Shown one piece after another: positions 1 to 7,963 of a stretch of DNA of 64,000 nucleotides (position 1 is the stretch's first letter; each line of letters begins with the position of its first letter). The translations under genes and the position numbers were made by a program. Under the pieces are notes generated by a model. It worked only from the letters and a program-made list of their open reading frames with translations, did no database searches and was not told the origin of the DNA. The stretch is taken from the NCBI GenBank assembly GCA_910579845.1, contig CAJTWL010000001.1, positions 139,839 to 203,838 on the forward strand, in the 5' to 3' direction. The DNA comes from an uncultured Muribaculaceae bacterium. GTDB taxonomy: Bacteria > Bacteroidota > Bacteroidia > Bacteroidales > Muribaculaceae.

Positions 1-136
1 TATAGACTTGATCCGCTTTCAACTGAAAAACATTATAATATGCATCCTTAAGCCACTGCTCACGCTGCTCACGTGTACTTTTACGTATAGGCTCAACCAT
101 TTTTATTTTCCATGACTCTGCATAAGGTAGCTCCAT
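1..136 (-). CDS. tnaA: Tryptophanase, N-terminal fragment (runs off left edge)
   Basis: Translating the minus strand from the ATG at 136-134 gives 45 open codons up to the window edge. The peptide begins MELPYAESWKIKMVEP and continues through IRKSTREQREQWLKDA to YNVFQLKADQVY. This matches the N-terminus of the PLP-dependent beta-eliminating lyases as I remember it from Bacteroidales tryptophanases, which cleave L-tryptophan to indole, pyruvate and ammonia. Tyrosine phenol-lyase is the close alternative. The catalytic lysine and specificity residues lie outside the window, so the call rests on the N-terminal motif only. A minus-strand -7 match (TATATTTG) lies at 368-375, which would give a leader of about 220 nt. 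Confidence 0.72.
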   Translation of the reverse strand, partial: MELPYAESWKIKMVEPIRKSTREQREQWLKDAYYNVFQLKADQVY

Positions 137-499
137 CGTATTAAATAAGTAATAAAAGTTAAACAATATATTTAAGTAAGTAAATAAAACATATTATGAG
201 AAAATGATCTTTCAGGTATTACAACCGGCTTTGAGATATGTTCAACTACTTGATAAATTTACAGCATAAATTGATATTCTCAAAGCTAACAGATAAAAAA
301 TATGCATATTAACCAAGCAATTCATAAAAAATTGTTTTATTTACAAAACCATTAAATAATAATTGAACAAATATACCAATTGCAAGATCATCCACATTTT
401 AAACAGTTTCTTTCCCAAAATCATTTTAAAATAGTTATTTTTGCATAAATTAGTTTTTCCCCACAAGAATATATTTACCAAACGCAGATACACTTTAAT
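137..499. other. AT-rich intergenic region between tnaA and the HU gene
   Basis: This 363-bp stretch is very AT-rich and holds no convincing gene. It contains a minus-strand promoter-like TATATTTG at 368-375 (towards tnaA) and a plus-strand TATTTTTG at 436-443 (towards the HU gene). A minus-strand 27-codon frame at 242-325 is discussed under rejected items. Confidence 0.6.
436..443 (+). promoter_or_regulatory. -7 promoter element of the HU gene
   Basis: TATTTTTG followed by C fits the Bacteroidota -7 consensus TAnnTTTG. It lies about 57 bp before the HU start. No clear -33 TTG is visible. Confidence 0.55.
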
Positions 500-772
500 A
501 TGGATACAAAAAAATTGATCGATCTAATTTCAGCGAGGGCATCATTGTCTAAGGATGAATCAGGAAAACTTCTGACTGAGTTTTCAAAAATAGTATCTGA
601 TTCCCTTATGGAAGGAGACTCAATATGTATTCCCTCTGTCGGTGTATTTGAAACGAAACTTCGTGCCGAAAGATATGCAATACACCCTTCATCCGGCAAG
701 AAACTGCTTGTCCCCCCTAAACTATCGGTTGTGTTTAAGCCTTCAAACATTTTAAAACAGAAAATACGCTGA
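500..772 (+). CDS. HU/IHF family DNA-binding protein
   Basis: This is a 90-residue protein, the normal length of HU/IHF subunits. It carries the family features: an N-terminal helical dimerisation part (DLISARASLSKDESGKLLTE), the turn GDSICIPSVGVFETK that matches the GxGxF segment before the beta arms, and a C-terminal VVFKPSNILKQKI matching the conserved FKPGxxLK end. HU proteins bind and bend DNA in the nucleoid. It lies only 4 bp upstream of a second HU-domain gene (777-1862), so the two are probably co-transcribed from the promoter at 436-443. The arm region is shorter and less typical than in canonical HU, so this may be a divergent paralogue. Confidence 0.85.
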   Translation: MDTKKLIDLISARASLSKDESGKLLTEFSKIVSDSLMEGDSICIPSVGVFETKLRAERYAIHPSSGKKLLVPPKLSVVFKPSNILKQKIR

Positions 773-776
773 AACC

Positions 777-1862
777 ATGAAACAGAAGATTGTATTTCCG
801 ACTCTGGTAGCCAACCTCGCCATACAGTCTGGCAAATCGAAGAAACAATGTGAGGATTTCTTGCGAGAGCTTTTCGGCATTATTGAGGAAGAATTGACAG
901 TTGGTGAAAGCGTAAAAATAAAAGGGCTTGGAACATTTAAACTGATAAATGTCGATCCACGCAAAAGTGTTGATGTCAATACCGGAGAAGATATTGAGAT
1001 ACCGGGACACAAAAAAGTTACGTTCATACCTGCCAAAGAACTGTCAGAGAGAATTAACGAACCATTCTCAATGTTTGAATCGGTAGAATTGCCGGATGAT
1101 GTACAACCCGGTTCCTATAACAATATAGATACTGAAAATACAAGTCCACTTGATATTGAAAACAGTAAGAAATATGACGAACAACCCAACATCGAAGATA
1201 CAGAAGTACAGTTGATACAAGAGCAACTGACAGAACCGGAAAATGATCCGGAGCAAACAATTCCAGAGATAAATACAGAATCAAATCCGGTATGCTGTGA
1301 TGATTCCGATTCTTATGAGTATTACGAAGAAACTCCGGCGCCGTCAAAAAGATTCCGTTTCTTATGGGGCTTTATTTCCGGAATAACACTCACATTGGTT
1401 ATTCTAATGGCTGCATTTTTTCTTCTTGGAGGTGAAATCAAAAATATATTGGATTTAAAGTCCTCCTTAAACAAAGAGACACCGACAATATCTAATATAG
1501 AGAAAGGAAAATCAAAAGAAAATCAAGATACCGTTGCTTCTGATATCCATGTCGATTCAGCCAAGCCAAATGCAGAAGTAGAAAACGCAGTTCTAACCAT
1601 GCCCTCTGATGTGCCTGTATACGACACAATTTCCCGCACACGCTATCTGACAACAATGGCAAAGGAGCATTATGGCAACTATAACCTTTGGCCTTATATC
1701 TATATTGAGAACCAAAAAATATTAGGTCATCCTGATCGGATCAAGCCGGGGACACGTGTAGTAATACCAAGTTTATCAAAATACGGTGTCAATGCTTCTG
1801 ATCCGGAAGATATCCGTCGCGCCAAAAGCAAGGGTGTAGAAATCTACTCACGCTATCAATAA
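777..1862 (+). CDS. Predicted membrane-anchored protein with N-terminal HU domain and C-terminal LysM-like domain
   Basis: The first ~93 of 361 residues are an HU-like domain (VKIKGLGTFKLINVDPRK, then NTGEDIEIPGHKKVTFIPAK). Residues ~95-190 are an acidic, low-complexity linker. A basic stretch (SKRFRF) precedes a single transmembrane helix at ~195-217, which puts the N-terminus in the cytoplasm by the positive-inside rule. After a polar spacer, residues ~285-335 read HYGNYNLWPYIYIENQK ... HPDRIKPGTRVVIP, typical of a LysM peptidoglycan-binding domain. The predicted layout is DNA-binding head inside, LysM tail in the periplasm. It is the second gene of a likely two-gene operon with the HU gene. 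The function is inferred: it could link nucleoid and cell wall, or the HU fold may have another ligand. Confidence 0.8.
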   Translation: MKQKIVFPTLVANLAIQSGKSKKQCEDFLRELFGIIEEELTVGESVKIKGLGTFKLINVDPRKSVDVNTGEDIEIPGHKKVTFIPAKELSERINEPFSMFESVELPDDVQPGSYNNIDTENTSPLDIENSKKYDEQPNIEDTEVQLIQEQLTEPENDPEQTIPEINTESNPVCCDDSDSYEYYEETPAPSKRFRFLWGFISGITLTLVILMAAFFLLGGEIKNILDLKSSLNKETPTISNIEKGKSKENQDTVASDIHVDSAKPNAEVENAVLTMPSDVPVYDTISRTRYLTTMAKEHYGNYNLWPYIYIENQKILGHPDRIKPGTRVVIPSLSKYGVNASDPEDIRRAKSKGVEIYSRYQ

Positions 1863-1896
1863 GTAAACCCGTATTGAAAGCCATCATGATAATAAT

Positions 1897-3159
1897 ATGA
1901 AAACAATATTTATAAAATTTCATTTATTAATTTTAATCTTAACGTTAGTTGGTTTTTCCACTGAAACATTTGCATATAAGTTTAAACATACAATAACTGG
2001 AAAAATCTTTATTTATAGACCACCGAGTACTTTTCATTTTGGAGGGAGAAGTATATATGATTTACATGGTACCAGAACTCCTTTTGAATGCAAACCTGAA
2101 ACGGATATATTCGGTAACAAGGATTATAATTTCCTTGATTCATTTGCAGAATACAGAGTAGATGAAAAGCTTAAGGAATTTGCAAAAGAATTTAAGATAA
2201 AAGCAAATCTCATAATTGACGTTGATGATTCCGGTGATCTTGACATTTTTAATATAAGAATAGAAACACCTGAAAAATCCGCTATTTTAGAGGGGAAATA
2301 TGGTATTGATTTAACAGGCAATAAAATTAGAGTCGACCATAAATCAGCCGCATTTGAGCCAATAAACATAAAGGGCGACAACAACTGGCTTTTGATTTCC
2401 GAGAGGGGTATGATATGCTGTCTGAACCCTGGCTTTACGTCAATTTGGATGGAGTTTGATCAGAAATCAAAAGAAAAAGCAACGCAAACCATAGCGAGTT
2501 TAAGACTATCAGACTCCCGTAATATAGAAAAGATTCAAGACCCCTTGTTATCAAAGTCTGTACAAGAAATTATTGAGACCGCCAGAAAAAGAGAAAAAGC
2601 AACACCAAACATAGCAAATTCAAGATCCGCAGACTCTCGTAGTAATAAAGAAAAGATTCAAAAACCATCGGAATCAAAGTCTGTACAAGAATTTATTGAA
2701 ACCGTTAGACATGAGCAAGAAAAAGTTCATGCCACATTATCAGGCAAGGTTTCCGGGACAAAACAACCTACACAAACTGAGCTTCCACGCAATTGGTCAG
2801 ATTTGTTTAATGCATATGACAGACTGGTTTTACAAAATTGGGGATTTGAAAAAGATGGAGCTGATGGCAAACGCTACAAACCTCAAAATTACGAATATCT
2901 TGAATTATCACCTTCAGAGGGATCCCAAACATTTTTGACATGGAACGGCTGCTCAGACGGAGACCATATATATATTGTAACCATTAATGAGGATACATTG
3001 GAATTTGTCGGTCAAAAATATCCTAAGAATAAAGAGATTAAAAATTATCAGAAAATAAAATACATTGTACCGACAAACGATAACAATTTCTTTGTTAAAA
3101 CAATAGACAAATATGGAGTTTTAAGGTTTTACAACACCGTGAACAAACGTAATAAATAA
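1897..3159 (+). CDS. Secreted protein of unknown function with an internal tandem duplication
   Basis: I do not recognise a family in this 420-residue protein. It starts with a clear signal peptide (hydrophobic run LLILILTLVGF, probable cleavage after ETFA), so it is exported. Residues ~190-270 contain two tandem copies of a ~40-residue unit; both include the words EKAT, SDSR or ADSR, EKIQ and SKSVQE, followed by IETAR or IETVR. The duplication is also visible in the DNA, with a period of about 120 bp. The unit looks charged and helical, perhaps coiled-coil. The C-terminal ~130 residues (NWSDLFNAYDRLVLQNWGFE ...) look globular with beta-strand patterns. The gene is 34 bp after the HU-LysM gene and ends in a strong bidirectional terminator, so it may be the third gene of that operon. 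Confidence 0.75.
   Translation: MKTIFIKFHLLILILTLVGFSTETFAYKFKHTITGKIFIYRPPSTFHFGGRSIYDLHGTRTPFECKPETDIFGNKDYNFLDSFAEYRVDEKLKEFAKEFKIKANLIIDVDDSGDLDIFNIRIETPEKSAILEGKYGIDLTGNKIRVDHKSAAFEPINIKGDNNWLLISERGMICCLNPGFTSIWMEFDQKSKEKATQTIASLRLSDSRNIEKIQDPLLSKSVQEIIETARKREKATPNIANSRSADSRSNKEKIQKPSESKSVQEFIETVRHEQEKVHATLSGKVSGTKQPTQTELPRNWSDLFNAYDRLVLQNWGFEKDGADGKRYKPQNYEYLELSPSEGSQTFLTWNGCSDGDHIYIVTINEDTLEFVGQKYPKNKEIKNYQKIKYIVPTNDNNFFVKTIDKYGVLRFYNTVNKRNK
2471..2711 (+). repeat. Tandem duplication inside the secreted-protein gene
   Basis: There are two imperfect copies, beginning near 2471 and 2591, of a ~120-bp unit. Both share the blocks AGAAAAAGCAAC, GAAAAGATTCAA and TCAAAGTCTGTACAAGAA at the same spacing. 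Confidence 0.8.
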
Positions 3160-3206
3160 AACAAATAAAATCCGCAGGTCTTTTGGACTGCGGATTTTAT
3201 TTGTTT
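3159..3206. terminator. Bidirectional terminator between the secreted-protein gene and rpsP
   Basis: A perfect 19-bp stem (AAACAAATAAAATCCGCAG and its complement) has a 10-nt loop. A/T tracts on both sides suit it to end the plus-strand gene stopping at 3159 and rpsP on the minus strand stopping at 3223. Confidence 0.85.
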
Positions 3207-3222
3207 GAAGAATGCGGAAGAA

Positions 3223-3768
3223 TTACTCTGCGACTTCTTCTGTAGTTTCAGTCTCAGCATTTTCAGCCTCAAGAGCAGCTTTTGCAGCAGCCTCTTCAGC
3301 TGCGAGCTTTTCTGCTTTCTTCTTAGCTACAGCCTCACCTTTTACACGGTTCTTCTCAACCTCAGCCTCATAACGTGCTTTAGCATCTTCAGCAGCCTTA
3401 GCCTCTGTTTTAGCTTTTGCAGCTTCTGCGGCTTTAGTGCGGTCTGCTTTCCAAGCTTCGAAACGACGGGTTGCCTCTTCCTCTGTGAAGGCTCCTTTCT
3501 TAACGCCGCCACGAAGATGTTTCATAAGCATGACACCCTCTTTTGAAAGTATTGAACGAACTGTGTCTGTAGGCTGTGCACCAACCTCTACCCAATACAA
3601 AGCACGGTCGAAGTCTAAACTTATTGTAGCAGGATTAGTGTTCGGATTATAAGAACCTATCCTTTCAATAAATCTACCATCACGTGGTGCCCTGCTATCG
3701 GCGACTACAATTGGATAAAAAGCGTAGCCTTTACGGCCATGACGCTGCAATCTGATTTTTGTTGCCAT
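3223..3768 (-). CDS. rpsP: 30S ribosomal protein S16 with long C-terminal extension
   Basis: The N-terminal ~80 residues are a clear S16 ([59 protein letters not shown]), a small-subunit protein needed for 30S assembly. The protein is 181 residues, about 100 longer than S16 of E. coli. The extra part is almost entirely Ala, Lys and Glu with some Thr (runs such as [20 protein letters not shown]), so it is a long charged helix; such extensions are usual in Bacteroidetes S16. The gene stands alone, transcribed away from prfA, with a -7 element TAATTTTG on the minus strand at 3841-3834 and a terminator at 3159-3206. Confidence 0.97.
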   Translation of the reverse strand: MATKIRLQRHGRKGYAFYPIVVADSRAPRDGRFIERIGSYNPNTNPATISLDFDRALYWVEVGAQPTDTVRSILSKEGVMLMKHLRGGVKKGAFTEEEATRRFEAWKADRTKAAEAAKAKTEAKAAEDAKARYEAEVEKNRVKGEAVAKKKAEKLAAEEAAAKAALEAENAETETTEEVAE

Positions 3769-3833
3769 AAACTTTGCCGGTTTATTGTGTTGAATAAATT
3801 TAATTAAGAAACTCCTTTTAGGAATTCCAAACG

Positions 3834-3841
3834 CAAAATTA
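3834..3841 (-). promoter_or_regulatory. -7 element of rpsP
   Basis: Minus-strand TAATTTTG followed by C matches TAnnTTTG and lies 66 bp upstream of the rpsP start. Confidence 0.65.
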
Positions 3842-3884
3842 ATTCATTTCCCACTTTCTACAAAGTATTTTGCATTTTATTTCG

Positions 3885-3892
3885 TAATTTTG
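3885..3892 (+). promoter_or_regulatory. -7 element of prfA
   Basis: TAATTTTG followed by C matches the consensus. A start about 7 nt downstream would give prfA a leader of about 130 nt that contains a half copy of repeat family A (3961-4024). Confidence 0.6.
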
Positions 3893-3960
3893 CAAAACCA
3901 AAGTTTCCGATATGGAACGCAACGGCACCATCTCCCTAAAAATTATCATCAGGAGAATAC

Positions 3961-4024
3961 ATCTCAAAAGACCTGAAAGAATACTTATAATATTTTTTCA
4001 TAATAAATTTAAACAGTTTCTTAG
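3961..4024 (-). repeat. Half copy of dispersed repeat family A
   Basis: These 64 bp match the last ~64 bp of the reverse complement of the full element at 23026-23213: they share CTCAAAAGACCTGAAAGAA, TATAATATTTTTT and the terminus AATAAATTTAAACAGTTTCT. The element end lies 5 bp before the prfA start codon. Confidence 0.8.
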
Positions 4025-4029
4025 ATATC

Positions 4030-5139
4030 ATGGCTGAGAATTCATTATTAAGCAGATTAGAAGGACTTGACGCCCGGTTTGAAGAGGTGTCCACTCTGAT
4101 AACCGATCCGGCAGTACTTGCAGACCAGAAAAGATATGTCCGTCTGACAAAAGAATATCATGATCTTAAAAATATAATAAACACTCGAAACGAATATAAG
4201 TCAAAACTTGATCTGATTGCAGAGTCAAAGGAGGTAATGGCATTCGAAGAAGATGAGGAAATGAAAGCCCTTGCTCGTGAAGAGATGGATGCGGCAGAAG
4301 AGGCACTACCTTATCTTGAGGAGAAAATCAAACTGCTTCTGATTCCGGCAGATCCTGATGATTCAAAAAATGCAATGGTAGAGATCAGAGGCGGGACAGG
4401 AGGAGATGAGGCCGCCCTTTTTGCCGGAGATCTTTTTCGCATGTATCAGAAATATGCGGAGTCAAAGGGTTGGCAACTTGCCGTATCTTCAGTATCGGAA
4501 GGGGCTGCCGGAGGATTCAAAGAGATTATTTTCAACTTATCAGGCAACGATGTATACGGAACCATGAAATATGAGAGTGGAGTGCATCGAGTTCAGCGCA
4601 TACCGGCAACCGAGACACAAGGTCGCGTCCACACATCCGCAGCAACCGTAGCGGTACTGCCGGAAGCGCAGGAATTCGAGGTTGAAATACATGAAGGAGA
4701 GATTAAATGGGACACATTCCGTTCCGGAGGAGCCGGAGGTCAGAATGTGAACAAAGTTGAATCAGGTGTACGTCTGCGATACAACTGGAAAAATCCAAAT
4801 ACAGGAAAGGTTGAGGAAATACTGATAGAATGTACTGAAACCAGAGATCAACCTAAAAACAAAGAAAGAGCCTTGTCCCGCCTGCGTACATTCATCTATG
4901 ATCGCGAACATCAAAAGTATCTCGACGATATAGCTTCAAAAAGAAAAACAATGGTCAGTACCGGAGACCGTTCAGCAAAAATACGGACTTACAATTATCC
5001 ACAGGGTCGAATTACGGATCACCGCATTAATTATACAATTTATAATCTACCTGCATTTATGGACGGAGATATTCAGGAGTGCATCGATTCTCTTATAGTT
5101 GCAGAAAATGCCGAAAAACTTAAATCCGCAGAATTATAA
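4030..5139 (+). CDS. prfA: Peptide chain release factor 1
   Basis: A 369-residue class I release factor that reads UAA/UAG at the ribosome and triggers peptide release. The anticodon-mimic tripeptide is PAT (HRVQRIPATETQGRVHTSAA), which marks RF1; RF2 would have SPF. The catalytic GGQ is at residues 236-238 within FRSGGAGGQNVNKVESGVR. The C-terminal STGDRSAKIRTYNYPQGR ... TDHRIN is also RF1-typical. Length is normal. The start codon sits directly downstream of a family A repeat end, so the translation-initiation region partly derives from the repeat. No prmC methyltransferase gene follows. Confidence 0.97.
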   Translation: MAENSLLSRLEGLDARFEEVSTLITDPAVLADQKRYVRLTKEYHDLKNIINTRNEYKSKLDLIAESKEVMAFEEDEEMKALAREEMDAAEEALPYLEEKIKLLLIPADPDDSKNAMVEIRGGTGGDEAALFAGDLFRMYQKYAESKGWQLAVSSVSEGAAGGFKEIIFNLSGNDVYGTMKYESGVHRVQRIPATETQGRVHTSAATVAVLPEAQEFEVEIHEGEIKWDTFRSGGAGGQNVNKVESGVRLRYNWKNPNTGKVEEILIECTETRDQPKNKERALSRLRTFIYDREHQKYLDDIASKRKTMVSTGDRSAKIRTYNYPQGRITDHRINYTIYNLPAFMDGDIQECIDSLIVAENAEKLKSAEL

Positions 5140-5317
5140 CATTCCCTGAAACCGCTGAGTATTACCGATTTTTAACATTATCAAGTGATCTTTTTATACA
5201 TTGGCTCGTTTTAATATTGAAGAAGGAACCCAGTAAATGAGAATAATAAATCAAATTTGTTTATTAGCTTCTTTATTTGATTAATCACCCATAGTTCATT
5301 TATTAAAATTTAATGCC

Positions 5318-5503
5318 ATGTACATTCTGTCAATAATAAGTTACGTAATCGGAGCAATTCTCCTCGGAATTTCATGTTTCACAATCAACGTTGCCACAAC
5401 ATGGTGGCTCGGAGGGATAGCTGTAGTTTTTCTTGTATTAGGATGCGTATTTCAATACAATGCCACAAAAAAACGTGATCTGATTCATCACCATCGTCAC
5501 TAA
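5318..5503 (+). CDS. Small two-helix membrane protein
   Basis: A 61-residue protein with two hydrophobic segments (about residues 3-23 and 28-47: SIISYVIGAILLGISCFTI and WWLGGIAVVFLVLGCVF) and a short polar tail rich in Lys and His (KKRDLIHHHRH). I do not recognise a family. It lies 178 bp after prfA and is followed by a family A-type hairpin terminator at 5536-5582. The clean membrane pattern and the terminator support a real gene. Confidence 0.6.
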   Translation: MYILSIISYVIGAILLGISCFTINVATTWWLGGIAVVFLVLGCVFQYNATKKRDLIHHHRH

Positions 5504-5535
5504 TAGCGTATATATTGAGTAGGTAATATCACTTA

Positions 5536-5582
5536 TTAGAAGCTGTTTAAATTTTATTGAATCAAATTTAAACAGCTTCTAA
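5536..5582. terminator. Hairpin formed by two facing family A-like termini
   Basis: Perfect 19-bp arms, TTAGAAGCTGTTTAAATTT and its complement, flank a 9-nt loop. The arms resemble the family A terminus AGAAACTGTTTAAATTT, so this looks like a minimal element with no interior, placed as a terminator after the 61-residue gene. Confidence 0.65.
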
Positions 5583-5587
5583 GACAC

Positions 5588-5676
5588 TGAACTCGTCTTG
5601 ACTTATTTACGAATGTTAAAACGTGTAATGAATATATCCCGCTGATGTTAAGAAAAAATAAGTCAAGACAAGTTCA
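5588..5676. repeat. Dispersed repeat family B, copy B1
   Basis: An 89-bp element with ~21-bp inverted termini, TGAACTCGTCTTGACTTATTT on the left (one base over: core GAACTCGTCTTGACTTATTT) and its near-complement on the right. The interior (GTAATGAATATATCCCGCTG) matches the reverse complement of copy B2 at 30546-30657. Its right end overlaps the last codons of the MurU-like gene. Confidence 0.8.
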
Positions 5677-6439
5677 CTCTTCGTTTCGTGGAATTGACTT
5701 GCAATGTCTCTAAAAATTTTTCCGCCTGTTCAAGAGAAGAAGGCTTGCCTATATCCAGAATTTTAAGAGTATCATCCCTTAATGCTCTTATTTTCAAATT
5801 GTCAAGACCTGAAAGTAAAAAATCCATTATCGGAAAAGATTTCTTAGCGATACGAGATGAATATTTATCAAGACTGAGCAACGCATTCTTACCAAGAATA
5901 TATATACCGCTGAAAGCAAGCTCTACTATTTCATTAGATTGAAAGTCTTTTACTTTTCTGTATTCATCTGTCTTCAAATTATGCCACCCGCATAAATCAC
6001 GATTTGAATCAAAAACAAGTTTGCGGCTTGAATCTCTGTCGCATACAAGCAATGTTATATCATTGTCTTCATGAATATGAATATCATGCAGCAGCCCGAG
6101 ATCGGCAGAGGAAAGAATATCGACATTATGAACCAGCAAAGGAGCGTCAGCCATCATCTTCGATGCCTGTAGTATACCGCCTCCTGTATCAAGCAACAGA
6201 TCGGACTCATCGCTGACACGTACACTTATACCAAAATCATTACCTTCAAGAAATTCAAGAACCTGATCGGCAAAATGGTGTACGTTTACAATTATATTAT
6301 CATACCCCTGACTCGCCATCAACTTCATAACTCTTTCAAGCATCGGCACTCCGTCTACAGGCACCAATGCCTTAGGATGCTCTAATGTCCAGGGACGCAG
6401 ACGTGTTCCAAGCCCTGCCGCCAGAATCATTCCATTCAT
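5663..6439 (-). CDS. murU: Sugar-1-phosphate nucleotidyltransferase, probably MurNAc-1-phosphate uridylyltransferase
   Basis: A 258-residue NTP-transferase with the signature GLGTRLRPWTLEHPKALVPV at residues ~9-28 and a metal/sugar site near VHNVDILSS. The family makes NDP-sugars from sugar-1-phosphates. Its ATGA overlap of 4 bp with an upstream AmgK-like kinase gene is the strongest clue: AmgK makes MurNAc-alpha-1-phosphate and MurU turns it into UDP-MurNAc, a cell-wall recycling route that bypasses de novo synthesis. A mannose-1-phosphate guanylyltransferase role cannot be excluded by sequence alone. The last four residues (VNLS) are encoded by the terminus of repeat B1. Confidence 0.75.
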   Translation of the reverse strand: MNGMILAAGLGTRLRPWTLEHPKALVPVDGVPMLERVMKLMASQGYDNIIVNVHHFADQVLEFLEGNDFGISVRVSDESDLLLDTGGGILQASKMMADAPLLVHNVDILSSADLGLLHDIHIHEDNDITLLVCDRDSSRKLVFDSNRDLCGWHNLKTDEYRKVKDFQSNEIVELAFSGIYILGKNALLSLDKYSSRIAKKSFPIMDFLLSGLDNLKIRALRDDTLKILDIGKPSSLEQAEKFLETLQVNSTKRRVNLS

Positions 6440-7941
6440 AATATTCTGTCAATTTTCTGTTCACGATGCAATATACGCACATTGATGCCCGGAAAATCTT
6501 TCTTCAATTCATGTGCCAATTTCTCAGCACAATATACCGAACGATGCTGACCACCTGTACATCCAAAACCGATTTGAAGATCATTGAATTCTCTTCTCAG
6601 ATATGTATTTACCGATTGTGACACAATCTCTTTTGCCTTACTTACAAATCCAGACACCTCTCCCCTCTCCTCAAGAAAATCTTTCACAGGTTTGTCAAGT
6701 CCCGTGAACCTCTTGTATTCATCATATCTCCCCGGATTATGCATTCCTCTGCAATCAAACATAAATCCGCCACCGTTTCCTGTAAAATCCTCAGGATATC
6801 CTTTCTTATATGAGAAACTAATAACAGTCACCGTCAAACCGGTATGATCGCTGTTGCTGAACCGGCCATCCTCACATATCTTTTTGCAAACACGCTTAAG
6901 TTCGGGATAACTGTCAGCAATACCTGTTTTAAGCACTGTCCTCAGATTCTTCAAAGCCTGTGGTATACTTTCAATAAAGTGGGATTTCTTCTCGACAAGA
7001 CCTCTGAAACCATATGCACCCAAAACCTGAAGAGTTCGGAACAAGACAAACCTGTTGATAAGATTCCTTCTTGACTCATTATCTTCCGGAAAACACCCTT
7101 TCGGGAAATGAGACATGAATTCCTCAATCTTCTCATATCTGAAATTATCCTTGAAATCAGCTTTTGCCTGCCATAAAAACGATACAGCATCATATATTGC
7201 CGGACCTTTTCTGCCACCTTGAAAATCTATATACCAAGGCTCGCCATCACGGATCATTACATTCCTGCTTTGGAAATCACGAAACATAAAACCATTAAAC
7301 CCGTTATCATAACATAATGACTCAGCGTAAGATTCAAAATCATCCTGCAAAGTCTCCTCATCAAACACCACTGCGGAGGGCTTCAGATATTCATATTTAA
7401 AATAGTTCAGATCCCAAAGAGCCTGACGCAAGCAAAAGGGATTATACTCGGTTTTATCCATCCATAAATCAGGATTTACCTGCTGCATACAGGCAAGACC
7501 AGCAAGAGTCTCACTTATAAGTTCGCTCAATGATGGTATATTTTCCGACAGACTGACATCAGATGCAATACAATTCCTGTTATACTTAAGTATGACATCC
7601 ATTAATGACAATTTACCCAGATCCTCTTGTATATAGTTCATATAATCTGATGTGCGAAGGTAGATATCAGGTACTTTTATTCCTTGTGATCTGAACAGAA
7701 CTCCCAGATTCACAAATGCGCGGCACTCTTTTGCATCATCACCTACGGTGCCAATACATCCGGCAGACTCTGACATATAATTCGGATCATCCGACTTTTC
7801 AATTGCAGAACCATAAATACGGAAATATTTCCTATTGCTTCCGGAGAGAGGGAGTTTCACTACAGAATCCGGACAAAATCCGAAATATTCCTTAAATAGA
7901 CCTGACAGGATATCAACATCCCTATCTGAAATGAACTGCAT
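6436..7941 (-). CDS. AmgK-like sugar kinase fused to a RapZ C-terminal domain
   Basis: A 501-residue two-domain protein. Residues ~1-350 are an aminoglycoside-phosphotransferase-fold kinase: LSGSNRKYFRIYG resembles the nucleotide loop, FMFRDFQSRNVMI is the catalytic loop with its Asp, and WYIDFQGGRKGPAIYD holds the metal-binding Asp. AmgK kinases phosphorylate MurNAc/GlcNAc at the anomeric carbon. Residues ~370-501 match the C-terminal domain of RapZ (VTVISFSYKKGYP, then IGFGCTGGQHRSVYCAEKLA at ~457-476), which in E. coli senses GlcN6P; the N-terminal RapZ P-loop domain is absent. It is first in a two-gene operon with the MurU-like gene and divergent from pgk. Substrate and sensing role are inferred. 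Confidence 0.8.
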   Translation of the reverse strand: MQFISDRDVDILSGLFKEYFGFCPDSVVKLPLSGSNRKYFRIYGSAIEKSDDPNYMSESAGCIGTVGDDAKECRAFVNLGVLFRSQGIKVPDIYLRTSDYMNYIQEDLGKLSLMDVILKYNRNCIASDVSLSENIPSLSELISETLAGLACMQQVNPDLWMDKTEYNPFCLRQALWDLNYFKYEYLKPSAVVFDEETLQDDFESYAESLCYDNGFNGFMFRDFQSRNVMIRDGEPWYIDFQGGRKGPAIYDAVSFLWQAKADFKDNFRYEKIEEFMSHFPKGCFPEDNESRRNLINRFVLFRTLQVLGAYGFRGLVEKKSHFIESIPQALKNLRTVLKTGIADSYPELKRVCKKICEDGRFSNSDHTGLTVTVISFSYKKGYPEDFTGNGGGFMFDCRGMHNPGRYDEYKRFTGLDKPVKDFLEERGEVSGFVSKAKEIVSQSVNTYLRREFNDLQIGFGCTGGQHRSVYCAEKLAHELKKDFPGINVRILHREQKIDRIL

Positions 7942-7963
7942 ATCGTTTTAAATAGTTTTATAA

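Noticed and set aside
242..325. A minus-strand 27-codon frame upstream of the tryptophanase gene, at first suggestive of a TnaC-like leader peptide
   Set aside because: It contains no tryptophan and no Trp-Pro stop-site arrangement; AT-rich DNA gives such frames by chance.
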